64,000 bases of DNA from Stakelama saccharophila (lineage in GTDB: Bacteria; Pseudomonadota; Alphaproteobacteria; Sphingomonadales; Sphingomonadaceae), in contig NZ_CP135076.1 of NCBI RefSeq assembly GCF_032229225.1, positions 1,407,001-1,471,000 on the forward strand. Direction: 5' to 3'. This document shows positions 25,462-34,821 of the stretch, in pieces. A model generated the notes under the pieces. The model was given only the letters and a program-made list of their open reading frames with translations, did no database searches and had not been told where the DNA came from. The position numbers and the translations under genes were made by a program. How positions within the stretch are numbered: position 1 is the stretch's first letter; each line of letters starts with the position of its first letter.

Positions 25462-25741
25462 CTACCCCGTTTCTGGCGATTCGCATCAGTCCCGCGGACT
25501 TGGCTAAGCCCCGAAATCCAATGTCCGTCGCATCAACGCTACCGTGATTGTTCAAAGGCCTCCGGCTGCAAGGAGGCGTGTTCGAGGCATCGGCCCGAAG
25601 TTGCGGTGTCGCGGTTGGCAATGCGAAACCGCGCACCGCTTGGGCGCGGGAAAAGCCCATCTGCTGACGCGCTTGGCCCGACAGGACAGCGGGCCGGCCG
25701 CCATGGACAAGCCTTGGTACGATCATGCTAAGCTGCCGGAC

Positions 25742-26863
25742 ATGACCAATACGCCGACGTTTTGCCGCCGCCTCGCGCTTCTCCTCATCACACTTACAGC
25801 CATCGCGATGCCTGCGATGGCGCAGGACGGGCGGCTCGCTGCGGCGCGCACCGAGGCCGCGCCGACCGGTGAACTGACCATCGCAACGCGAGAGGCGCCG
25901 CCATTTGCCATGAAGGGATCGGATGGCGCCTGGGGCGGGCTGGCGATCAACCTGTGGCGCCAGATCGCGCAGGATACCGGCATCCGCTATCATTTCGAAC
26001 AGACCGACCTGGACGGCATGGTGCAGGGCGTGGCGGACGGACGATACGATGCCAGTGTCGGTGCGCTGACGGTGACGCCAGGGCGCGAGCAAGTGGTCGA
26101 TTTCACCCACCCCTATTACACCACCGGCTTCGGCATCGTGACTGGCGAGACGCCGTCCAGTTGGCTCCTGCTGGTGCGCAATTTCTTCACCTGGAGTTTC
26201 CTGTCGGCGGTTCTGCTGCTGGCGGGTGTGTTGCTGGTCGTCGGTTTTCTGTTCTGGCTGGCGGAACGCCGCCACAATCGCGACGAGTTCGGCGGCAAGC
26301 CGCTCGACGGGATCGGGTCCGGCTTCTGGTTCTCGGCGGTGACGATGACGACCGTGGGATATGGCGACAAGGCGCCGCGCACGCTTGCCGGCCGCATCAT
26401 CGCGCTCGTGTGGATGTTCGCCGCGATCATCATCATTTCGACCTTCACCGGCCTGATCGCCTCCTCGCTGACCGAGGGGCGCCTCTCGGGCAAGATTACC
26501 GGCCCCGACGATCTGGCCGGGGTCGCGGTCGGGACGGTGCCGGGATCGGCGGCCGAGGAATGGCTGAACGACCGCGGCGTCGGGTTCCGGCCGTTCAACG
26601 GGATCGACGAAGGCCTGAAGGCCGTGCGGTCGGGTAATATCAGCGCGTTCGTGTATGACCGTCCGCTGCTCGTATCGAAACTGAAACAGGGCGATACCGC
26701 CAATGACCTGAGGCTTGTACCGGCGACGTTCGGCCGCCAGGATTATGCCTTCGCGCTTCCACAGCACAGCGCGATCCGGGAAAAGCTGAACCGCGCACTG
26801 CTCGCGCGGATCGAAAGCAGGGCCTGGGCCAGCAACGTGCGTCAGGTGCTGGGACGCGAGTGA
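25742..26863 (+). CDS. Prokaryotic ionotropic glutamate receptor-like potassium channel (GluR0 type)
   Basis: A 373-aa membrane protein. It has a signal peptide (cleavage after AMA near 27), the first half of an amino-acid-binding lobe (about 43-140: GELTIATREAPPF and TVTPGREQVVDFTHPYY), a membrane helix (about 152-174), a pore loop with the potassium filter TTVGYGD (204-209), a second pore helix (218-241), and the second binding lobe (about 252-373). This split binding protein around a two-helix pore is the plan of GluR0. It probably opens a K+ pore when an amino acid binds in the periplasm. The ligand is unknown. Confidence 0.9.
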   Translation: MTNTPTFCRRLALLLITLTAIAMPAMAQDGRLAAARTEAAPTGELTIATREAPPFAMKGSDGAWGGLAINLWRQIAQDTGIRYHFEQTDLDGMVQGVADGRYDASVGALTVTPGREQVVDFTHPYYTTGFGIVTGETPSSWLLLVRNFFTWSFLSAVLLLAGVLLVVGFLFWLAERRHNRDEFGGKPLDGIGSGFWFSAVTMTTVGYGDKAPRTLAGRIIALVWMFAAIIIISTFTGLIASSLTEGRLSGKITGPDDLAGVAVGTVPGSAAEEWLNDRGVGFRPFNGIDEGLKAVRSGNISAFVYDRPLLVSKLKQGDTANDLRLVPATFGRQDYAFALPQHSAIREKLNRALLARIESRAWASNVRQVLGRE

Positions 26864-26968
26864 CCCGGCCCGTTTGGAAGGGTTCGCCTCCGACGCCGCT
26901 AACCGGAACCGGCGCAAGCGAACAGAGCCGATCCGCGCCGTGAACGCGTCCGCCGACTCCCGCGTCCC

Positions 26969-28867
<1,899 letters not shown>

Positions 28868-29088
28868 TGCTGTTCCTTCCAGTCGTTCGCGAAGGCGAGA
28901 GATGCTCCGTGACGGATCTATGGGGGCCGCTGCCTGCTGCTGCGCAATCGTACCGCATCCTGTGTGGCACGGTCCGGCGATTGCACCTGGTGACGCTGGC
29001 CCCCGTCGCAACCGGCTAACGAACGGCGCGCGGGGATGCAAGGCGGCCGCCCCGTATCGGAACATCGCAGGCTGGCGCGCGATCGCGA

Positions 29089-29106
29089 TTGTCATGCAAC
29101 TGTCAC
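29089..29106 (+). promoter_or_regulatory. PHO box (PhoB binding site)
   Basis: TTGTCAT (29089-29095), four bases, CTGTCAC (29100-29106): two 7-base half-sites in direct repeat with 4-base spacing, close to the consensus CTGTCAT-N4-CTGTCAT. It lies 44 bases upstream of the proposed AUU start of the Nudix-DUF47 gene, which precedes pit. It predicts induction of the module by phosphate starvation, or repression by PhoB. The 28868-29088 part of the gap to the BCCT gene shows nothing else I can support. Confidence 0.7.
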
Positions 29107-29149
29107 ATTCGCTAAGGGCGGCGCTCATGGTCGCGAAGAGGAGGGCCGG

Positions 29150-30274
29150 ATTCGCCAGATTGCAGCCTTGCCGTATCGCACCGAAGGTGTGGCGATCGAT
29201 GCGCCGGTGCGCATCCTGCTGATTACGTCGCGCGAAACTCGCCGCTGGGTGATTCCGAAGGGCAACATACCCGGCGGCCTGTCGCCGCATGCGGCCGCGG
29301 CCGAGGAAGCGGAAGAGGAAGCCGGCGTTTGCGGATCGGTTTGCCCGACGCCGCTGGGATCGTACCAGTACCGCAAGCGACGCGGCAACGGCGCGTCGCT
29401 GATGGTCCATGTCGATGTCTTTCCGCTGGCGGTCAGCCGGGAGCTCGACCGCTGGAAGGAAAGCCATGAGCGTGAACGGCGGTGGTTCACGCTGGCCGAT
29501 GCGGCGGAAGCCGTGGAAGAAGAGGATCTCCGCGACCTGATTCGTTCGTTCGCGGCCTCGGAGTTCAAGGCGATCACGCAGCGGGCGGGAATGTTCGCCA
29601 CGATGGGTCGCAAATCCAGGATGGGTGACATGTTCGCTTGGTTTCAACGGCTGCTGCCGAACAAGGGTAATTTCTTCGAGCTTTTCGAGGCGCATGCCGT
29701 GACGATCGTCGCGGGCGCCGACGCGCTGTCGCGGGTGCTGCAGAACGGATCGGATTCCCGCGATCATATCCGCGAGGTCATCGAACGCGAACACGACGCC
29801 GACGACATCATCCGGGAAATCCTGAAGGAGGTGCGCCAGACCTTTTTGACGCCGTTCGATCGCAGCGCCATCATCTCTCTCATCGGCGCCATGGACGATG
29901 CCATCGACGAGATGCAGGCCACGGTGGGCGCCATCGATCTGTACGAGGTGGGCAGTTTCGAGCCGGAAATGCGCGATATGGCGGCGATCATCGTCGACAG
30001 TGCGCGGCTGGTGGCCGAGGCCATGCCGCTGCTGCGCGACGTGGCCCGCAACGGCAAACGCCTGCACGAACTGACCGAGCGGGTCGTGCGGATGGAAGGC
30101 CATGCCGACGACATCTACGGCGCCGGCGTCAAGAAGGCGTTCAAGGAGGACGGGCCGAAGGACCCGCTGCGGTTCAGCGTGAAACGCGAAATCTACAAGC
30201 ATCTGGAGCGCATCGTCGATGCGCTGGAGGATGTCGCCAACGAGATCGACGGCATCGTCATCGATCACGCCTGA
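29150..30274 (+). CDS. Nudix hydrolase fused to a DUF47/PhoU-like domain
   Basis: A 374-aa open frame with no stop between two domains. The first (about 1-155) is a DIPP-like Nudix hydrolase: RWVIPKGNIPGGLSPH followed by EEAEEEAG. The second (about 161-374) is a DUF47 protein (MFAWFQRLLPNKGNFFELFE onward), the PhoU-related partner of PiT transporters. The Nudix core begins at an ATT (29150) with a strong AGGAGG site 5 bases upstream; the only in-frame ATG upstream (29036) lies before the PHO box. An internal ATG at 29630 could also give a free 214-aa DUF47 protein. pit follows 15 bases downstream. Confidence 0.75.
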   Translation: MRQIAALPYRTEGVAIDAPVRILLITSRETRRWVIPKGNIPGGLSPHAAAAEEAEEEAGVCGSVCPTPLGSYQYRKRRGNGASLMVHVDVFPLAVSRELDRWKESHERERRWFTLADAAEAVEEEDLRDLIRSFAASEFKAITQRAGMFATMGRKSRMGDMFAWFQRLLPNKGNFFELFEAHAVTIVAGADALSRVLQNGSDSRDHIREVIEREHDADDIIREILKEVRQTFLTPFDRSAIISLIGAMDDAIDEMQATVGAIDLYEVGSFEPEMRDMAAIIVDSARLVAEAMPLLRDVARNGKRLHELTERVVRMEGHADDIYGAGVKKAFKEDGPKDPLRFSVKREIYKHLERIVDALEDVANEIDGIVIDHA

Positions 30275-30289
30275 GTTCGAGCGCTTCCC

Positions 30290-31303
30290 ATGCATTCCCT
30301 CGCCCTGCCGCTGCTGATCGGCCTGATCGCCACGGCGCTCGCCTTCGATTTCCTGAACGGCTTGCACGACGCTGCGAACTCGATCGCCACCGTCGTCGCC
30401 ACCCGCCTGTTGGGGCCGGTGCAGGCCGTGGCATTCGCCGCCGCGTTCAATTTCGCGGCCTATTTCCTGACGCTCGCCTTTCCCGAACTGCACAAGGTGG
30501 CGCAGACGATCGGGGAAGGGCTGATCGACAGGGATCTGGTGACGCCGGCGGTCGTGTTCGGCGCGCTTGCCGGCGCGATGTTCTGGAACATCGTCACCTG
30601 GGTGAAGGGCATTCCGTCATCGAGCAGCCATGCGCTGATCGGCGGCCTGGTCGGCGCAGGCGTCGCGCATGCGGGTATTTCCGGCATCGAATGGGCGGGC
30701 CTGAACAAGACGCTGATCGCCATCGTGCTGTCGCCGACGCTCGGCATGATCCTGACGATGATCGTCATGCTGGTGACGAGCTGGGCGCTGCGGAACGCCA
30801 CCGCGCGCGGCGCAGAGCGGGGCTTCCGGTTCCTCCATCTGCTGTCGTCGGCCGCCTATTCGCTCAGCCACGGGCTGAACGACGCGCAGAAGACGATGGG
30901 CATCATCACCGTGCTCCTATATTCGACCGGTTATCTTTCCGGGGAGTTCGCGATCCCGCATTGGGTGGCCATCAGTTGCTATATCGCGATCGCACTCGGC
31001 ACGCTTTCGGGCGGCTGGAAGATCATCGAGACGATGGGTTCGCGCATTACCAAGCTGTCGCACCATCAGGGATTCAGCGCGTCGGCGGGCGGCTCGGTGA
31101 TCCTGTTCACGGCGTCCCTGCTCGGCATTCCGGTATCGACCACGCACACCATCACCGGCTGCGTCATCGGTGCGGGCTCGGCGCGCCGTGCTTCGGCGGT
31201 GCGCTGGGGCGTGGCGCAGAATGTCGTCATCGCCTGGGTGGTCACCATCCCCGCCTCGGCGGTGGTGGGAGCGCTTTTCTATCTGGCCACCCGGCTGTTC
31301 TGA
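30290..31303 (+). CDS. pit: Low-affinity inorganic phosphate transporter, PiT family
   Basis: A 337-aa integral membrane protein of about 10 helices. The two inverted PiT signature motifs are present: FDFLNGLHDAANSIATVVAT near the N-terminus and LSHGLNDAQKTMGIITV in the second half, plus GIPSSSSHALIGG and GIPVSTTHTITG. It should move phosphate or metal phosphate with H+ or Na+. It lies 15 bases after the DUF47-containing gene, the usual operon partner, under the upstream PHO box. Confidence 0.95.
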   Translation: MHSLALPLLIGLIATALAFDFLNGLHDAANSIATVVATRLLGPVQAVAFAAAFNFAAYFLTLAFPELHKVAQTIGEGLIDRDLVTPAVVFGALAGAMFWNIVTWVKGIPSSSSHALIGGLVGAGVAHAGISGIEWAGLNKTLIAIVLSPTLGMILTMIVMLVTSWALRNATARGAERGFRFLHLLSSAAYSLSHGLNDAQKTMGIITVLLYSTGYLSGEFAIPHWVAISCYIAIALGTLSGGWKIIETMGSRITKLSHHQGFSASAGGSVILFTASLLGIPVSTTHTITGCVIGAGSARRASAVRWGVAQNVVIAWVVTIPASAVVGALFYLATRLF

Positions 31304-31393
31304 AGCAGCCGCGAGGCGCAGCAGGAAGCACGGTCCCTGACGGATTTCGGATCGCGCCTTCCGCATTGCGCAGCACTGCTTTACTCCGGCCCC

Positions 31394-33457
31394 ATGCGTC
31401 CCGATATCCTCAACCCGCTCTTTGCCGAGACGACCGCGCTCAAGGGCGTCGGGCCGGCGCTTGCCAAGCCGCTGGAGCGGCTGGGGCTGGCGCGGGCGGT
31501 CGATATCGCCTTTCACCTGCCGACCGGCTGGATCGACCGCTTTCCGCGTGAAGAACTCGACATGGCAGATGCGGGCCGCGTCATCGCGATCACGCTGACG
31601 GCGGTCGAATACAAGCTCGGCGGAACGCGCCGCTCTCCGATCCGCGTGCATGCCACCGATGCGGCGGGCAATCACGTCTCCCTCGTCTATTTCGGCGGTA
31701 ATTCGGGCTGGGTGAAGAAGCTGCTGCCGCTGGGCGAGAAGCGGCGCGTATCGGGCAAGCTGGAGATGTACGGGCAGGAATTGCAGATCGTGCATCCCGA
31801 TTATGTCGTGCCGCCCGAGGAAGCCGAAGACCATCGCGAGCGCGAAGCGATTTATCCGCTATCGGAGGGTATCACCTCGAAGCGTATCGCCGCGCTCGCC
31901 GAACAGGCGATCGCCCGTGCGCCCGAACTGCCCGAATGGATCGAACCGAGCGTCAAGGCGCGGCACGGCTGGCCGGACTGGCGTGATGCGCTGAAACGCA
32001 TTCACGCCGATCCGGCGGATGCGAAGGCGCGCGAGCGGCTTGCCTATGACGAGATTTTCGCCAACCAGCTCGCGCTGCTGCTCGTGCGTGGCGAGGCGCG
32101 CAGCAAACGCGGGCGACCGCTGGCGGGCGACGGGCGCCTGCGCGACCGGCTCGACCTGCCTTATGCGCCGACAGGCGCGCAGGCGCGGACGATCGCCGAG
32201 ATCGAGGGCGACCTGGCGCAACAGCGCCCGATGCTGCGCCTGCTGCAGGGTGATGTCGGGTCGGGCAAGACGCTGGTCGCGGCGATGGCGCTGCTGATGG
32301 CGGCGGAGGCCGGGGCGCAGGGCGCGCTGCTCGCGCCGACCGAAATCCTCGCGCGGCAGCATTACGAAACGCTCAGCAGGATGTTGGCGGGGGTCGGCGT
32401 CAACCTCGCCATCCTTACCGGGCGCGACAAGGGGCGCGCGCGCGAGGGCGTGCTGATGGGCCTCGCCGACGGGTCGATCGACATATTGATCGGCACGCAC
32501 GCGATCTTTCAGGAAGGCGTCACCTACAAGAGTCTAGGGCTGGCCGTGGTCGACGAGCAGCACCGCTTCGGCGTCGCGCAACGGATGATGTTGCAGGCGA
32601 AAGCGGAACGCCCGCCGCACCTGCTGGTGATGACCGCGACGCCGATCCCGCGCACGCTGACGCTCGCCCAATATGGCGAGATGGACGTCAGCCGCCTCGA
32701 CGAGATGCCCCCGGGGCGACAGCCGGTCGAAACGCGCGTCGTTTCGGAAGAGCGGATGGATGCAGTGGTCGACGGGCTCGCGCGGCACCTGTCGAACGGG
32801 GGGCAAGCCTATTGGGTGTGCCCGCTGGTCGAGGAAAGCGCCAAGAGCGACCTCGCCGCCGCCGAGGACCGCGCCGCCGTGCTCGCCAAGCGGTTCGGCG
32901 ACCGCGTCGGACTGGTTCACGGCCGCATGAAAGGGCCTGCCAAGGACGCGGTGATGGAGCGCTTCGCGAGTGGCAAGCTGGGCGTGCTGGTCGCAACGAC
33001 GGTGATCGAGGTCGGCGTCGACGTGCCCAATGCGACATTGATCGTAATCGAACATGCCGACCGGTTCGGGCTGGCGCAGCTCCACCAGTTGCGCGGGCGC
33101 GTCGGGCGCGGGTCGGGCAAGTCGATCTGCCTGCTGTTGCGCGGCAATGCGCTCAGCGAGACGTCGCGTGCGCGGCTGGCATTGATGCGCGAGACCAACG
33201 ACGGCTTCCGCATCGCGGAGGAGGACCTGCGGCTGCGCGGCGCGGGCGAACTGCTCGGCACGCGGCAGTCGGGGGAGATGGAATTCCGGCTGGCGACGCC
33301 CGACAGCCTCGGTGCGTTGCTGCCCGCCGCGAACAGCGATGCGCGCCTGCTTGTCGAGCGCGACGGCGGGCTGGAGGGGGAACGCGGTCAAGCGGCGCGG
33401 ATCGCGCTCTATCTGTTCGAGCGCGACGCGGCGGTGGGATTGCTGCGTTCAGGATAA
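31394..33457 (+). CDS. recG: ATP-dependent DNA helicase RecG
   Basis: A 687-aa helicase that remodels stalled forks and branched DNA. There is an N-terminal wedge/OB domain (about 60-150) and two helicase lobes: RLLQGDVGSGKTLVA (Walker A), DEQHRFGVAQR (DEQH, motif II), TATPIPRTL (III), and in lobe 2 VHGRMKGPAKD, TTVIEVGVDVPNA and QLRGRVGRG. Length is normal. A 90-base gap without a terminator separates it from pit. Confidence 0.96.
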   Translation: MRPDILNPLFAETTALKGVGPALAKPLERLGLARAVDIAFHLPTGWIDRFPREELDMADAGRVIAITLTAVEYKLGGTRRSPIRVHATDAAGNHVSLVYFGGNSGWVKKLLPLGEKRRVSGKLEMYGQELQIVHPDYVVPPEEAEDHREREAIYPLSEGITSKRIAALAEQAIARAPELPEWIEPSVKARHGWPDWRDALKRIHADPADAKARERLAYDEIFANQLALLLVRGEARSKRGRPLAGDGRLRDRLDLPYAPTGAQARTIAEIEGDLAQQRPMLRLLQGDVGSGKTLVAAMALLMAAEAGAQGALLAPTEILARQHYETLSRMLAGVGVNLAILTGRDKGRAREGVLMGLADGSIDILIGTHAIFQEGVTYKSLGLAVVDEQHRFGVAQRMMLQAKAERPPHLLVMTATPIPRTLTLAQYGEMDVSRLDEMPPGRQPVETRVVSEERMDAVVDGLARHLSNGGQAYWVCPLVEESAKSDLAAAEDRAAVLAKRFGDRVGLVHGRMKGPAKDAVMERFASGKLGVLVATTVIEVGVDVPNATLIVIEHADRFGLAQLHQLRGRVGRGSGKSICLLLRGNALSETSRARLALMRETNDGFRIAEEDLRLRGAGELLGTRQSGEMEFRLATPDSLGALLPAANSDARLLVERDGGLEGERGQAARIALYLFERDAAVGLLRSG

Positions 33458-33520
33458 CGGGCGTTAGCCCTTCGGTCGATTTTGCGCGCACCTGCGGGAT
33501 TTCCTGTGCGACATCGCCGC

Positions 33521-34297
33521 TTATTCCTGATCGGGTTCGCTGAAGCACCACATCGAATCCTGCCGGGCGAGCGCCACCAGCCCCAGACCGTGCCGCCGTG
33601 CATGGTCGAGCGCCATGGTCGTCGGCGCGGAAATGCCGACGAGCCAGGGCATTCGGGCGACCAGCGCCTTGTCGGCCATTTCGAAGCTGATGCGCGACGT
33701 GACGATGGCGAAGCCCCCCGGGCGCTCTTTCTTGCCTTCCAGCGTGCCGATCAGCTTGTCGAGCGCATTATGGCGTCCGACATCCTCACGAACGTCGAGG
33801 ATGCGGCCGTCCTCCGCGCACCAAGCAGCGGCGTGGGTCGCGCCGGTCTGCTGCCCCAGCGGCTGATGATCGCGCAACCTCGCGAGCGCCAGGCGGACGG
33901 CTTCGCGTGGAAAAGGCATCGGGACGGGGCGGGGCGGTAACGACCGCTGCAGCGATTCCAGGCTCGCAATGCCGCACAGGCCGCAGCCGGTGTCGCTGCT
34001 GCGATGCCGAACGCGATCACCGATCCGTGTTGCCGCTTCACGGCCGACGGTGATGCGCAGGATCGTGCCTGCCGGTACGTCTGCAATGTCCGTATCGAGA
34101 ATTTCGTTGGCGTCGGTCACAATCCGCTCCGTCATCGAGAACCCCAGCGCGAAGTCGTTCAGATCGCGCGGCGTCATCATCATGACGGCGTAGCCGATGC
34201 CGTTATATTCGACCGCGACCGGGGCCTCGGTGGCGATCGCCCGGGGCGTCGGCAGCGCTTGTCCGTCGCCGATGCACAGGCCGGTTTCGGTTCTCAT
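33521..34297 (-). CDS. fdhD: Formate dehydrogenase accessory sulfurtransferase FdhD
   Basis: A 258-aa protein that transfers sulfur from a cysteine desulfurase to the molybdenum cofactor of formate dehydrogenase. The active-site loop CGLCGIASLES has the C-x2-C pair. Other family motifs are NDFALGFSMTERIV, GATHAAAWC and REDVGRHNALDKLIG. It is the last gene of the fdhF-mobA-fdhD operon, starting 5 bases after the mobA stop. Confidence 0.93.
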   Translation of the reverse strand: MRTETGLCIGDGQALPTPRAIATEAPVAVEYNGIGYAVMMMTPRDLNDFALGFSMTERIVTDANEILDTDIADVPAGTILRITVGREAATRIGDRVRHRSSDTGCGLCGIASLESLQRSLPPRPVPMPFPREAVRLALARLRDHQPLGQQTGATHAAAWCAEDGRILDVREDVGRHNALDKLIGTLEGKKERPGGFAIVTSRISFEMADKALVARMPWLVGISAPTTMALDHARRHGLGLVALARQDSMWCFSEPDQE

Positions 34298-34302
34298 ATC
34301 GC

Positions 34303-34821
34303 TCACAGCGCAGCGAGATCCTCGGGAGTGTCCACATCGCGGATGGGCGTCGGCACGGAGATCGGAATTGCGCCCACCGTTCTGGCGAATGCGCGGATCG
34401 ATCGATGCTCCGCTGTTCTGAGCCATGATGCAAGGGTGGGAGCCAGGGTGGCCGGCCAGCGCCCGAAGGCCGGATGTTCCTCACACCAGCACGCAGCGGG
34501 CCTGAGCGCCTCGAACAGTTCGTGTGGGGGGCAGGGGACATCGCAGGGTGCCGTGAGGACGGACTCCATCCCGTTCTCGCTCGCATGTGCCAGAGCCCCG
34601 GCTATGCCGCCGAGCGGACCCAGCCCCGATGCCGGTCGATCCGGTACGCAGCGCAGGTCGTGGCGGTCGCGTCCGACGATCACGACCCGGTCGCAATGTG
34701 GCCGAAGAGCATCGGCTGCGTGTTCGATCAGCGATTTTCCACGCCACCGCGCGAGAGCCTTGTCCGCGCCGAAGCGCCGCGCCTGCCCGCCGGCCAGCAA
34801 GGCGCCGAGCGTTCGCCTCAT
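34303..34821 (-). CDS. mobA: Molybdenum cofactor guanylyltransferase MobA
   Basis: A 172-aa nucleotidyltransferase that adds GMP to molybdopterin to form the MGD cofactor. The N-terminal LGALLAGGQARRFGADKAL is the GTP-binding motif with its Lys. Later come GPLGGIAGAL, APCDVP (metal Asp) and the C-terminal RDVDTPEDLA. It is shorter than E. coli MobA by about 20 residues. Its ATG overlaps the fdhF stop by four bases, linking cofactor supply to the enzyme. Confidence 0.92.
   Translation of the reverse strand: MRRTLGALLAGGQARRFGADKALARWRGKSLIEHAADALRPHCDRVVIVGRDRHDLRCVPDRPASGLGPLGGIAGALAHASENGMESVLTAPCDVPCPPHELFEALRPAACWCEEHPAFGRWPATLAPTLASWLRTAEHRSIRAFARTVGAIPISVPTPIRDVDTPEDLAAL

Noticed and set aside
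25372..25741. tRNA-Ser as a prophage or island attachment site
   Set aside because: No integrase, no repeat of the tRNA 3' end and no composition change is seen downstream; the next gene is the channel gene.
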